Assembly (NCBI GenBank): GCA_965203755.1
Contig: OZ241910.1
Coordinates: forward strand, 1,178,001-1,242,000
Length of the DNA stretch: 64,000 bases
Origin: UBA6055 sp965203755
Lineage (GTDB): Bacteria > Chloroflexota > Anaerolineae > Aggregatilineales > Phototrophicaceae
Reading direction: 5' to 3'
Shown: one piece after another, positions 1-8,754 of the stretch
Layout: every line of letters starts with the position of its first letter
How positions within the stretch are numbered: position 1 is the stretch's first letter
Position numbers and translations under genes: made by a program
The notes under the pieces: generated by a model
What the model was told of the DNA's origin: nothing
Database searches by the model: none
The model's input: only the letters and a program-made list of their open reading frames with translations

Positions 1-936
1 ATCGGGCGGCGCAACAGCTGGACCATCATCGTCGGGCTTAACACTTCGGATACAAGCACCGTCCTCAATCTGAACGATATCACCATCCGCGACGCCGGCT
101 ACGATAACGCGGCGCAGCAGGCGGTTATAGTGCAGCGGGGCGCGCGCCTCAACGGCCGCAACGTCATCTTCAGCGGCAACAGGGGCTCAAACGGCGCAGT
201 CCTAGCATTCCAGAATGGAAAAGTCTATCTTGAGAATGCACAGTTTCTGAACAACCGCCAGACGCATGGCGCGCTTGGCGAAGCGTCTGCCGCCGCTGCT
301 GCTGGAGTTTTCGGCAGCCCGGCAGCAAACACCGTGCTGAGCATCAACGGCGGCATCTTTGAAGGAAACACCAGCGTCCTTCAAAGCGCGAGAGTTATCC
401 TAGCCAGCGCCGGCACGGTCCAACTCCAGGGCTGCGTTATCTTCAGGAACAATGCGGGAGCCATTTATTCGACCAGGTCTATCTCTAATGTAGCGGGAGT
501 CATCACTGACACCACAACCAACCAAGACGACAGAACCCGCTGTCCGAAGCCGCCCAAGCGCAAGAAGGAAAAAATCCCCACCGCGACGGCGACGCTCCGA
601 CCGCTGGCGACGACCTGCATCGACTTGAACCAGGCGACCGGCATTGCCGTCCATGCCACTTACGGGCTGACGAGCGGCGTCCAGTGCCAGCGGCTTGACG
701 GCGGCGGCATCGGCGTGCAGGCCATCGTGGACGGCGGCTTTATTGATGCCGTCGATATCTGGGGCTATGTCGAGCAGGGGGTCGAGGTCTGCTTCCCGCA
801 GGCCGGCGAACTGCTGTTTTTGGATGCGCGCACCATGCCGCGCGCCATCGCGCCCTTGGCGGCGACCGTCGTCAACGGCATGACCTGCGGCGCCATCGAA
901 ACGCCGGGATCGATTGTGCTGATGCCGCCATCCTAG
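1..936 (+). CDS. Secreted right-handed beta-helix protein, 5' end outside window
   Basis: The frame is open from base 1, so the gene begins to the left; 311 residues are visible. The N-terminal 150 or so residues are short, Asn/Gly-rich turns of the kind NGRNVIF or FLNNRQ, repeated about every 25-30 residues, typical of parallel beta-helix (polymorphic-membrane-protein-like) folds. A basic Pro/Lys linker near base 545-600 leads to a C-terminal module of about 105 residues. That module contains four cysteines, starts near ATTCIDL and ends ETPGSIVLMPPS. The same module, nearly identical, ends the paralogue at 62222-63448, and its last codons survive in the remnant at 29241-29282. The module may serve surface attachment or secretion, but that is inference. 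No enzymatic motif is visible. Confidence 0.8.
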   Translation: MGRRNSWTIIVGLNTSDTSTVLNLNDITIRDAGYDNAAQQAVIVQRGARLNGRNVIFSGNRGSNGAVLAFQNGKVYLENAQFLNNRQTHGALGEASAAAAAGVFGSPAANTVLSINGGIFEGNTSVLQSARVILASAGTVQLQGCVIFRNNAGAIYSTRSISNVAGVITDTTTNQDDRTRCPKPPKRKKEKIPTATATLRPLATTCIDLNQATGIAVHATYGLTSGVQCQRLDGGGIGVQAIVDGGFIDAVDIWGYVEQGVEVCFPQAGELLFLDARTMPRAIAPLAATVVNGMTCGAIETPGSIVLMPPS

Positions 937-993
937 CTATTGGCAAGTTTCGCTGTGATGCGGCTGTCTTGGCTTGGCGGCTGGGCAGTCGCA

Positions 994-1824
994 TCAATGC
1001 GAATCTCGTTTCAAGCCTAGCTGATACACCTTGTTTTTCTTCCAGCCGGCGAGTCTGGCGACTGTTTTGGCGGCGCGTGACAGCGGTTCGCCGGCATCAA
1101 GACGCTCATCCAGCGCCCGCTTGACCTGCGGCTGGCTCCAGACCTCATCCGAAAGCTCGGCGCCGGCAATCAGCAAAGTCACCTCGCCGCGCGGCCCTTC
1201 AGCGGCGAAGTAATCATAGCTGTCCTGCGCCGTCCCTCGATAAAACTCCTCAAATTTTTTGCTCATCTCCCGCGCCACGCAGACCAGCCGTTCGCCGCCC
1301 ATCACATCAATGACCGCCGACAGGGTTTCGGTCAGGCGATAGGGACTTTCGTAGGCGATAATGGTCTCGGTCGCCGGCGCGAGTTTGGCGAGCCGCGCTT
1401 TGCGCGCCTTGGTTTTACGCGGCAGAAAGCCCACAAATAAAAAGCGGTCGGTCGCCATGCCAGAGGCAGCCAACGCGGTTGTGACGGCGCTGGCGCCGGG
1501 CAGGGGCATCACGTCGAAGCCGCGTTCAATGGCGGCGCGGACAAGCTCATAACCGGGGTCAGAGATGCCCGGGGTGCCGGCGTCAGAGATCAGAGCCACA
1601 TCCCCGACCGCCAGCGCAGCGAAGATTCGGTCCAGCCGGGACAGCCTGCTGTGTTCATGATAGCTGATCATCGGCGTGTCAATATCATAATGGCGGGTCA
1701 GCGCCCTTGAGGTTCGCGTATCTTCGGCGGCAATCAGGGACACCTCGCCAAGCACCCGCAAGGCGCGCAGGGTGATGTCTTCCAGGTTGCCGATTGGCGT
1801 CGGCACGATATACAGGATACCCAT
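994..1824 (-). CDS. rsmI: 16S rRNA (cytidine1402-2'-O)-methyltransferase
   Basis: A 276-residue protein of the usual RsmI length. RsmI uses S-adenosylmethionine to 2'-O-methylate C1402 in the decoding centre of 16S rRNA. Visible family motifs are the N-terminal VPTPIGNLEDITLRAL (residues 7-22), SDAGTPGISDPG (80-91) and the PLPGASA loop (about 108-114), all characteristic of tetrapyrrole-methylase-fold RsmI. The C-terminal tail with LKRDSH is short. It starts 9 bases after the stop of the esterase-like gene upstream (1834-3072, same strand), so the two are probably co-transcribed. Nothing is unusual about it. Confidence 0.95.
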   Translation of the reverse strand: MGILYIVPTPIGNLEDITLRALRVLGEVSLIAAEDTRTSRALTRHYDIDTPMISYHEHSRLSRLDRIFAALAVGDVALISDAGTPGISDPGYELVRAAIERGFDVMPLPGASAVTTALAASGMATDRFLFVGFLPRKTKARKARLAKLAPATETIIAYESPYRLTETLSAVIDVMGGERLVCVAREMSKKFEEFYRGTAQDSYDYFAAEGPRGEVTLLIAGAELSDEVWSQPQVKRALDERLDAGEPLSRAAKTVARLAGWKKNKVYQLGLKRDSH

Positions 1825-1833
1825 GTCAGCGCA

Positions 1834-3072
1834 TCAAGCGGCGCCAGCCGGCGCATCTTGAGCTATTTGGCCGGGAAAAGCATGGGCAAGCGCTTCGGGC
1901 ATCATACTCTTGAAGGCTGCCAGGCTGTGTCCGCTGCCCAGCTCGACAAATTGGTAATCCAGATTGGGGTCATAGCGCTGCCGCTGTTCTAGGATGCGGC
2001 GCAAGACCAAAGCCGGCTGATAAAAGCGCAAATCCGGCTCATAACGGCCAACCGACTGGAAAATCCGCCGCGGCAAGAGCGGTGAATCGCGGAAGCGCCG
2101 AGCGTATTCTTGCAGCTTTTCGGCGGCCGCGCCGCGTCCCAAGGGCGGCGATATCATCATCAGATGGGTGAATATCGCCGGATTCTTCAAAGCTGTATGC
2201 GCCGCCGCCACCGCCCCTTCACCAACGCCGCCCAATCCCAAGTTAATCGATTCAATCCGATATTCCGTCTGCAAGAACGGCAGCAGTTCGGTCAGAGTCA
2301 TGGCATAATGCCGGTCATTGCTGATATATTCGCTCGCGCGCTCGGATGGCGAGCCGCTTTCCAGCATGGCGATCATCACCGGCTCCATCCGCCGGTGCTT
2401 GACCAGCGCATCGGCAATGTACGGCATCTCCAAGACATCAAGCGCCCACTGTCCATCCATGAACACCAGCAGGGGATACAGCCGGTCGGCGCTTGGATCG
2501 TAATCCGGCGGCGTGTACATCCAAAGATTCCGCCCGGTGAAGCCCATCTGCATCGAGCTAAAGCTGTGGCGGTCGACGCGGCCGCGCGGCACCGCTCGCA
2601 TGGACTTCCAGTCTGGAAACGGACGCGCCTTGGGCATTTGCAGCACCGAAGTGTTGATTTGGGGAGTCTGGATTGTCATGGCGTTAAACCGATCCACTTC
2701 CCAGAACTCGCCGATGCGATTCACCAGGTCCACTTCCTGCGCCAGCGGCGTGCCAGGGTCATTCACCGCGAAGACATAATCAAGCAAGGCATCCTGGTCA
2801 AAGATGCGCTGATAATACCAAAGCGAGGTGTCTTCCAGCTTGACCAGATATTCAAAGGGCGGATCGCGGTCAACGATGTCCAGGCTCACGGCGACGCTGT
2901 GCGCGCGGTGGGAATGATAGACAAAGGTCGCCCGGTCGCGTTCCACCCAGGGCCAAGCGCGCGACGACAGCAGTTCTTCGGCAATGCGCTGCCGTTCTTC
3001 GGCGTTCACCTGATAGGTTTCAGACAAAAATTGGATAAATGAATTCCACCGCGGCGCCGACACCTCTGACAC
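1834..3072 (-). CDS. Fes/IroD-like esterase-fold protein lacking the nucleophile
   Basis: A 412-residue protein with the layout of enterochelin-esterase-like proteins: an N-terminal all-beta region (about 1-170) and a C-terminal alpha/beta hydrolase domain beginning near NLWMYTPPDYDP (about 182-193). LLVFMDG (201-207) is the oxyanion-side strand seen in this family. At the nucleophile elbow the usual G-x-S-x-G reads GVGEG (282-286), so residue 284 is Gly, not Ser. The C-terminal GSGH motif that supplies the catalytic His is kept. It is therefore either a pseudoenzyme or uses another nucleophile; this is inference from the motif alone. It is followed closely by rsmI. No signal peptide is seen. 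Confidence 0.75.
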   Translation of the reverse strand: MSEVSAPRWNSFIQFLSETYQVNAEERQRIAEELLSSRAWPWVERDRATFVYHSHRAHSVAVSLDIVDRDPPFEYLVKLEDTSLWYYQRIFDQDALLDYVFAVNDPGTPLAQEVDLVNRIGEFWEVDRFNAMTIQTPQINTSVLQMPKARPFPDWKSMRAVPRGRVDRHSFSSMQMGFTGRNLWMYTPPDYDPSADRLYPLLVFMDGQWALDVLEMPYIADALVKHRRMEPVMIAMLESGSPSERASEYISNDRHYAMTLTELLPFLQTEYRIESINLGLGGVGEGAVAAAHTALKNPAIFTHLMMISPPLGRGAAAEKLQEYARRFRDSPLLPRRIFQSVGRYEPDLRFYQPALVLRRILEQRQRYDPNLDYQFVELGSGHSLAAFKSMMPEALAHAFPGQIAQDAPAGAA

Positions 3073-3262
3073 TCCTCGCTGCTTGGTCAGCCACAGGTTT
3101 ATTTTAACATCCGCTTGCGGCTTCTGCCCGCATTCCTCGACTTTACTTCAACGTCTGTCTATGCAAAATGTACAAAAAAGCAAAATCATGACCCGATTGC
3201 GGTATGATAAGGGTATCATGGCAGACAAACAGAATCGCAAGCTGTTCGGAAAGGATCGCGCT

Positions 3263-3667
3263 ATGACTGCGCCGTTCATCTATTCATTCACTGAACCTGT
3301 CCATCCAGAAGACCTGCAAAGCCTTTTCCAGCAGACCGACTGGGCCCAGCGCCGTACGCCGCTCGATATCCAGCAAATGCTGGACCGAAGCCAGCTGACC
3401 TTGGGCGTTTGGGATGATGACCGCTTGATTGGCTTTGCGCGGGTCGTCACCGATGACCTCTACCGCGCCTGGATTGAAGACATTGTTGTCGACCGCGCGT
3501 ATCGAAAACAGGGCATCGCTTCACTTATCCTGGAGAAACTGCTCAAGCGATTGCAGCATATTGAACTGGTTATGCTGGACTGTGCTCCAGAGTGGCAGAC
3601 TTTCTATGCAAAATTTGGATTCGAGCCCAAGACGGCGGTCGCGATGCAAAGAACGAATTCAAACTGA
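3263..3667 (+). CDS. GNAT-family N-acetyltransferase
   Basis: A 134-residue single-domain GNAT protein when started at ATG 3263, which has an AAAGGA ribosome site about 8 bases upstream. An in-frame ATG at 3218 would add a basic 15-residue extension and is less likely. The acetyl-CoA-binding motif A is visible as DIVVDRAYRKQGIASLILE (about residues 72-90), and the C-terminal FYAKFGFEP is the usual beta6-beta7 segment. The substrate cannot be told. It is divergent from the esterase-like gene and precedes the aminotransferase with 96 bases between. Confidence 0.85.
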   Translation: MTAPFIYSFTEPVHPEDLQSLFQQTDWAQRRTPLDIQQMLDRSQLTLGVWDDDRLIGFARVVTDDLYRAWIEDIVVDRAYRKQGIASLILEKLLKRLQHIELVMLDCAPEWQTFYAKFGFEPKTAVAMQRTNSN

Positions 3668-3763
3668 ATCGCTGTTGCCGGGATGATTGGAGCTTGTGCA
3701 AACCAAAACTTATCACCCGCGGACGAATCGGCTATCATCTGTGAAGCCGCTGCTGGATGAACG

Positions 3764-4885
3764 ATGAAGGAAATGATGAGCAGCCTGAAATTCAACCCCA
3801 ATATCCAGGCGCGGACTGTCGGCCGCCGTTCACTGGATGACATCCGTCAAAAGCACGGGCTGGACAAGGTATATCGGCTTTCACTCAATGAAAATCCTCT
3901 GGGGCCCGCGCCCGGCGTCATCGAAGCCATCACCGCGGCCGCGCCGACCCTGTCGTCTTATCCCGACTTTTCTGATATCGAGCTTCGGCAGGCGATTGCC
4001 GACGTCATCGGACGCGGCCTGACTCCGCAGCATGTGTACACCGGATGCAGCGGCTTTGAATCGCTGGAACTGCTGGCGCGCGGTTTTCTTGGCCGCGGCG
4101 ATGAATTGATCCTGTCATCGCCGACATTCGCCGGCGCCTATAAAAGAATCGCCGAACCCTTGGGCGCCAAAGTCATTGATGTGCCGCTGGCGAAAGAGAC
4201 CTTTGCCTACCGCGTCGATGCGGCGCTGGCGGCCATCACCGACAAGACCCGGCTGATCATGCTCTGCAACCCGAACAACCCGACTGGCACGGTGCTGCCG
4301 GCCGACAAAATGGACGCCTTGATGCGGGCTGTTCCTGACCATGTATTGGTCGTCGCCGATGAGGTCTATCATCATTTCGTAACCGATTCAGCTTTCCCCG
4401 ATTCGATGCAATATGTGCTTGAGGGCAGGAACATCGTTATCATTCACAGTTTCTCCAAAGCCTATGGCCTGGCTGGCATGCGGCTCGGCTATGGCATTGC
4501 CCGGCATGAAATCGCTGACTATCTTGCCGGGCTGCATCGGGGTTTTCATCAGAACAGGCTGGCGCTGGCGGCTGGCGTCGCCGCCTGCGAAGATCAAGCG
4601 CACCTGCGATATGCGGTTCAATACCTGCGGCGCGAACAGCAATGGGTCACAAAGCAGTTCAACCGTCTCGGCATCAAGTATTGGAAGCCGGCGGCGAATT
4701 TCATTTTGTTTGAAACCCAAATGCCGGCTGAAGACCTGCATCAGAAAATGATGGAGCGCGGCGTTCTGCTAAGCCCGCAAACCCGCAACGGCATGCCGCG
4801 CGGGATGCGTATCAGCCTGGGCACGCGGGAAGCCAACCAAGCCTTCATTCATGCGCTGGAAGCGACGGTGCGCGGCTTTGCGTAA
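3764..4885 (+). CDS. hisC: Histidinol-phosphate aminotransferase-like PLP enzyme
   Basis: A 373-residue fold-type I aminotransferase. The LNENPLGP segment (41-48), CNPNNPTGT (168-176), VADEVY (197-202) and HSFSKAYGLAGMRLGY (228-243, Schiff-base Lys232) match HisC-type enzymes, which convert imidazole acetol phosphate and glutamate to histidinol phosphate. HisC homologues also act on aromatic or other amino acids, and no other his gene is in the window, so the exact substrate is uncertain. The start shown gives MKEMM; the nearby ATG codons at 3773 and 3776 are also possible. It precedes the rpsB leader. Confidence 0.8.
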   Translation: MKEMMSSLKFNPNIQARTVGRRSLDDIRQKHGLDKVYRLSLNENPLGPAPGVIEAITAAAPTLSSYPDFSDIELRQAIADVIGRGLTPQHVYTGCSGFESLELLARGFLGRGDELILSSPTFAGAYKRIAEPLGAKVIDVPLAKETFAYRVDAALAAITDKTRLIMLCNPNNPTGTVLPADKMDALMRAVPDHVLVVADEVYHHFVTDSAFPDSMQYVLEGRNIVIIHSFSKAYGLAGMRLGYGIARHEIADYLAGLHRGFHQNRLALAAGVAACEDQAHLRYAVQYLRREQQWVTKQFNRLGIKYWKPAANFILFETQMPAEDLHQKMMERGVLLSPQTRNGMPRGMRISLGTREANQAFIHALEATVRGFA

Positions 4886-4910
4886 GCGCGATTTGACAGC
4901 AAAAACAACA

Positions 4911-4939
4911 TTGCCCTCGGCCGCTGGCTGTGATAAAAT
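4911..4939 (+). promoter_or_regulatory. Probable sigma-70-type promoter for rpsB
   Basis: TTGCCC at 4911-4916 and TAAAAT at 4934-4939 are separated by 17 bases. It lies in the 196-base gap between the aminotransferase and rpsB and would give an rpsB leader of roughly 135 nucleotides. Such leaders of S2 operons often carry translational autoregulation, but I did not identify a defined structure. Confidence 0.4.
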
Positions 4940-5081
4940 CTGGCGTGGAATCATACTTTTTGTCTCGTTTCCAAATCCCACGCATCGGGACTCCGGGTGG
5001 GTGTTGTCTGTCCAGCCAGATTATCATCGGAGGATGAACGATGCGCGAGCCTGAAACACCGACTATTGAAGGAGAACAGCA

Positions 5082-5936
5082 ATGCCATCAGCAGTGAAAA
5101 TGCGTACCCTGCTCGAAACCGGTGTCCATTTTGGTCACCGCACCAACAAGTGGAATCCCAAGATGAATGAGTTCATCTTCACCCAGCGCAACGGGATTCA
5201 TATTATTGACCTGCAAATCACGCTCAAAAACCTGAACGTCTTCCATGACATGATCGCTAAGATGATCGCGGAGGGCGGCGCCGTCTTGTTTGTCGGCACC
5301 AAGCGCCAGGCGCAGGAGATTGTCCAGCGCGAAGCCGTCCGCTGTGGCATGCCCTACGTGACCTATCGCTGGCTTGGCGGCACTTTGACCAACTGGAAAA
5401 CAATCCGCAGCCGCATCGACACCCTGGCGCAGCTGGAAAAACGCCGCGACGCCGGCGAGTTCGACCGCCTGACCAAAAAAGAAGCTCTGGTGCTCGCGCG
5501 CAAAATCTCCAAGCTGCAACTGCGGTTAGGCGGCATCCGCGAGATGAAGCGCACCCCGGATATGCTCCTTGTTGTGGATGCCGAGCGCGAGCATACCGCC
5601 GTCAAAGAAGCCAATATCCTGAACATCCCGGTCATGGCGCTGATTGACACCGACGCCAACCCCGACCTGATTGACCACATCCTGCCAGCCAACGACGACG
5701 CCATGCGCTCGATTCGGCTTCTGATCGGCGCCTTGGCCGATGCTGTGCTGGAAGGACACAACCGGCGTCAATCGGCCGCGGACGAAGACGAGCCGGATGC
5801 CTTTTTCGCCAGCGATTATGACGAGGAAGAACTGGACGACGCCGCCTTGCTGGGCGAATCGACGCTGGCAAAACTGCGCGATTCCAAATTGTTTGATGAT
5901 GAGGGCCGCGATGAAGCTGACCAGAAAAGCGAATAA
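5082..5936 (+). CDS. rpsB: 30S ribosomal protein S2
   Basis: A 284-residue S2 protein of the small-subunit head-body junction. The N-terminal signature LETGVHFGHRTNKWNPKM (about 11-28) and the internal PDMLLVVDAEREHTAVKEA (about 158-176) are diagnostic. A strong GAAGGAG site sits 8 bases before ATG 5082. Compared with the usual 230-250 residues there is a C-terminal acidic tail (Asp/Glu-rich, about residues 225-284), a common lineage-specific extension. It is followed by tsf after 33 bases, the conserved order. Confidence 0.97.
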   Translation: MPSAVKMRTLLETGVHFGHRTNKWNPKMNEFIFTQRNGIHIIDLQITLKNLNVFHDMIAKMIAEGGAVLFVGTKRQAQEIVQREAVRCGMPYVTYRWLGGTLTNWKTIRSRIDTLAQLEKRRDAGEFDRLTKKEALVLARKISKLQLRLGGIREMKRTPDMLLVVDAEREHTAVKEANILNIPVMALIDTDANPDLIDHILPANDDAMRSIRLLIGALADAVLEGHNRRQSAADEDEPDAFFASDYDEEELDDAALLGESTLAKLRDSKLFDDEGRDEADQKSE

Positions 5937-5969
5937 TCAATCACTGAAGCTGATGGAGAGACCGGAAAC

Positions 5970-6575
5970 ATGGCTGTAACCGCAAAGCAAGTCAAACAAC
6001 TGCGCCAGAAAACCGGCGCCGGGCCGCTGGACTGCAAAAAAGCGCTTGAGCGATTTGACGGCGATATCGACAAAGCGGTCGAATTTTTGAAACAAAAGGC
6101 GCTGAAAGACGGAATCAAGCTGCAAGGCAAAGGGCGCAGCGCCAACGAAGGGGTCATCGGGAGTTACGTCCACTTCGATCAACGGCTGGCGGTGATTGTC
6201 GAAGTCAACTGCGAAACCGATTTTGTCGCCGCCACCGACCGCTTCAAGGCATTTGCCAAAGACATCGCCATGCACATCGCCAACCTGAACCCCCAATACG
6301 CCGCGCGGGAAGATGTGCCGCCGGCGCAGGTCGCCGCCGAGACTGAACTTCAGTTGGAACGGGCGCTCCAGGAAGGCAAGCCGGCGCACATCGCCCAAAA
6401 GATCGTCGCCGGCCGCCTGAATAAATGGTACGAGGACATCGTCCTGATGGAGCAGGCCTTCATCAAAGACGATGACAAGACTATCCGTCAATATCTGCAA
6501 GAAACGGTCGCCGAAGTCGGCGAGACCATCCGCATCGGGCGCTTCAAGCGCATCGGCATTGGCGACGAGACATAA
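5970..6575 (+). CDS. tsf: Translation elongation factor Ts
   Basis: A 201-residue EF-Ts, the guanine-nucleotide exchange factor of EF-Tu. The N-terminal UBA-like domain has the signature LRQKTGAGPLDCKKAL (about 10-25), and the core domain carries VNCETDFVA (about 74-82). It is a short form with one core repeat, as in many non-proteobacterial species. It lies 33 bases behind rpsB and is followed by a Rho-independent terminator at 6628-6655, so rpsB-tsf form a transcription unit separate from pyrH. Confidence 0.96.
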   Translation: MAVTAKQVKQLRQKTGAGPLDCKKALERFDGDIDKAVEFLKQKALKDGIKLQGKGRSANEGVIGSYVHFDQRLAVIVEVNCETDFVAATDRFKAFAKDIAMHIANLNPQYAAREDVPPAQVAAETELQLERALQEGKPAHIAQKIVAGRLNKWYEDIVLMEQAFIKDDDKTIRQYLQETVAEVGETIRIGRFKRIGIGDET

Positions 6576-6627
6576 ATGCGCGCGCGTTTATCCGATGCAG
6601 AACCTGGCCGCCGATTGAAACAAATTG

Positions 6628-6655
6628 GGGATTAGCCATTGGTTAGTCCCTTTTT
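6628..6655 (+). terminator. Rho-independent terminator after tsf
   Basis: GGGATTAGCC and GGTTAGTCCC form a 10-bp stem (two G-T wobbles) around a 3-nt loop, followed directly by TTTTT. It lies 52 bases after the tsf stop codon. Confidence 0.75.
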
Positions 6656-6670
6656 ATGCGCGAGGGTTTT

Positions 6671-6962
6671 ATGACCGACCTCAAGCCGACGCAAACAGAT
6701 TGGGATATCCGCCGCCATGTTTATGAGGTGTTTGTCAGCCAGGGGCGCGCGCCTTCGCATCAAGCGATTGCCGCGCGTTTTGACATCGCGGCCGAAGCGG
6801 CAAGCCAAGCCTTGCGCCGCCTTGACATTAAGCCAGCTTTGGGAATTATCCAAGCTGTGGTACAGCGACCGCATGGCGCCGGACTTTCGCGGGCGAACGC
6901 TTGAGAGCGCCCTTCACATTTTCCGCGCGCTTGATTTGAGCGGCGAATTTTGGACAGCCTAG
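6671..6962 (+). pseudogene. Decayed winged-helix/alkylmercury-lyase-like gene
   Basis: From ATG 6671 a frame encodes an N-terminal winged-helix-like segment (starts MTDLKPTQTDW; APSHQAIAARFDIAAEAAS resembles a helix-turn-helix) and stops at 6904. Another frame over 6830-6962 encodes QLWELSKLWYSDRMAPDF and ends LSGEFWTA. That looks like the C-terminus of small proteins with an alkylmercury-lyase (MerB)-like C-terminal half. The expected central part with its Cys motif is missing. The simplest reading is a remnant with an internal deletion and frame change near 6825. Family naming is from memory of motifs and is tentative. It sits between tsf and pyrH, where normally no gene is found. Confidence 0.5.
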
Positions 6963-6986
6963 CAGACAAAACCACACGGGAGCGCG

Positions 6987-7736
6987 ATGATGAGCGAACC
7001 AGCCGGCGGCGCCTACCAGCGCATTCTGCTTAAACTAAGCGGCGAAGCGCTTGCCAGCCAGCAAGGCTATGGCATTGACCCCGACAAAGCCGAATACATC
7101 GCCCAGCGAGTCAAAGCCGTCTACGATTTGGGCATCGAGGTGGCTGTTGTCATCGGCGGCGGCAATATCTGGCGCGGCGAACCGGCGGCCAAGCTGGGCA
7201 TGGAGCGCAGCACCGCCGACCACATGGGCATGATCGCCACCGTGATGAATGGCCTGGCGCTCCAGGACGCCATCGAGCGGCTGGGGATTATCACCCGCGT
7301 GCAAACCGCCGTCCAAATGAATTCGATTGCCGAACCCTATATTCGGCTGCGGGCTATCCGCCACATGGAGAAGGGGCGCGTCGTCATCCTGACCGGCGGC
7401 ATCGGCATCCCCTACTTCACCACCGATTCCGCCGCCGCGCTGCGCGCCAGTGAAGTCGATGCCGATGTGATTGTCAAAGCCACCAAAGTCGATGGCGTCT
7501 ATTCCGCCGACCCCGTTCACAATCCAGAAGCCCGGCGCTATCCCAAGCTCTGCTATCAAGATGTCCTCGACCGGCAGCTGCGGGTGATGGACGCGACTGC
7601 ATTCACGCTCTGCCAAGAAAACGAAATGCCGATTATCGTCCTCAACTTTTGGAATCCAGGCGATTTGCTGAAAGCGGTGCGGGGCGATTTGTCGGTTGGC
7701 ACGCTTATTGGCGATGATTCGATGTCCGACCGCTAG
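6987..7736 (+). CDS. pyrH: Uridylate kinase
   Basis: A 249-residue UMP kinase (UMP + ATP to UDP + ADP) of the amino-acid-kinase fold. Motifs are LLKLSGEAL near the N-terminus, the glycine loop VVIGGGNIWRG, STADHMGM for UMP binding, and KVDGVYSADP towards the C-terminus. ATG codons at 6987 and 6990 are both possible behind GGGAG at 6978. The last 32 bases overlap the 3' end of the convergent btuD gene. The usual downstream neighbour frr (ribosome recycling factor) is absent here. Confidence 0.96.
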   Translation: MMSEPAGGAYQRILLKLSGEALASQQGYGIDPDKAEYIAQRVKAVYDLGIEVAVVIGGGNIWRGEPAAKLGMERSTADHMGMIATVMNGLALQDAIERLGIITRVQTAVQMNSIAEPYIRLRAIRHMEKGRVVILTGGIGIPYFTTDSAAALRASEVDADVIVKATKVDGVYSADPVHNPEARRYPKLCYQDVLDRQLRVMDATAFTLCQENEMPIIVLNFWNPGDLLKAVRGDLSVGTLIGDDSMSDR

Positions 7737-8748
7737 CGGATTGGCGCGGCAATAGGTCATCCAGTTTGGTCAAGACCGCGGCTATCGTCCGATGTCGGCT
7801 GTGACCGCCGCCAGCCGCGACCTGCCATTCAAGGCGGCCGGGGTCAAGCTCGATTTGGATGGCGGCCGGTGAATCCGACACGCGGTAGCCGGTCCGTTCC
7901 AAGGCGCGCCGCATCCAAATCTGCGCGATGCCCTCGCCGCGCAGGCAAACAGCGATGCCGGCCGTTGGTTCCATCACAAAGGCGCCGCTGCGCCGGTCAA
8001 AAGCGACGCCATTGCCAGCAAAGGTCGCCGCCACGACGCCATCCAGCGCCAGGTCTTCGGGCGCGCCCGCCACCAAAGCCGGCGGCTTCATCAGCCACAG
8101 GCTGTCACAGCTGCGAAGCGCCAAATCCAAATCATGGGTCGAAAGCAGGATGGCTCGCTGGGTCTCCTGCGCCAGACGCTTGAGCAGCTGCATGATTTCG
8201 ACGCGCCGCGGCAAATCGAGGTAGGCTGTCGGTTCATCCAGCAGCATGATATCCGTCTCCTGCGCCAAGGCGCGGGCGATCATCAGCTTTTGCCGCTGGC
8301 CATCGCTTAATTCGATGACCGGGCGCTCGGCGATGTCTTCGGCGGCCACCGCAGCCAGCGCCCAATGTATCATCGCCCGGTCACCCGCCGAAAGCCGGCC
8401 AAGCCAGTCGGTGTAGGGGTGCCGCCCCAAAGCCACCAAGGCATAGCCGCTCATCCAGCCCGGATTGGGCGCCGCGGTCAAGACAACGCTAAGCCGCCTG
8501 GCGATCTCGGCCGGCTTCATCCGCCGCGCATCCTCGCCCGCCAGCAAAACCTGTCCAGCCAAGGGTTTTTGCATGCCGGCCAAGGTCCGCAGCAGGGTCG
8601 ATTTACCGACGCCGTTCGGGCCTAGCAAAGCCGTTAATTTGCCGCGCTCCAGCTTCAAGTTCAGCCCGCTGGCAAGCTCAACATCGATATGTCGATAGCC
8701 AATCGACAAATCGCGGGATTCCAATACCGGCAATCGCATCGAAACCAA
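7705..8748 (-). CDS. btuD: Cobalamin ABC transporter, ATP-binding protein
   Basis: A 347-residue ATPase of the FecE/BtuD type. Walker A GPNGVGKS is at 43-50, the signature LSDGQ at 147-151 (LSGGQ in most relatives), Walker B with MLLDEPTAYLD at 168-178 and the switch His205. After the nucleotide-binding domain there is an extra C-terminal segment of roughly 110 residues without recognisable motif. It is the last gene of a minus-strand unit btuF-btuC-btuD; the start is 6 bases after the btuC stop. The cobalamin assignment comes from the riboswitch at 11143-11270, since the proteins alone only show a B12/siderophore-type importer. Its 3' end overlaps pyrH by 32 bases tail to tail. Confidence 0.85.
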   Translation of the reverse strand: MVSMRLPVLESRDLSIGYRHIDVELASGLNLKLERGKLTALLGPNGVGKSTLLRTLAGMQKPLAGQVLLAGEDARRMKPAEIARRLSVVLTAAPNPGWMSGYALVALGRHPYTDWLGRLSAGDRAMIHWALAAVAAEDIAERPVIELSDGQRQKLMIARALAQETDIMLLDEPTAYLDLPRRVEIMQLLKRLAQETQRAILLSTHDLDLALRSCDSLWLMKPPALVAGAPEDLALDGVVAATFAGNGVAFDRRSGAFVMEPTAGIAVCLRGEGIAQIWMRRALERTGYRVSDSPAAIQIELDPGRLEWQVAAGGGHSRHRTIAAVLTKLDDLLPRQSASGRTSNHRQ

Positions 8749-8754
8749 CCTCCG

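Noticed and set aside
2110..3042. 310-residue plus-strand frame
   Set aside because: It is the complement of the esterase-like gene, His/Gln/Arg-rich as is usual for shadows in GC-rich DNA.
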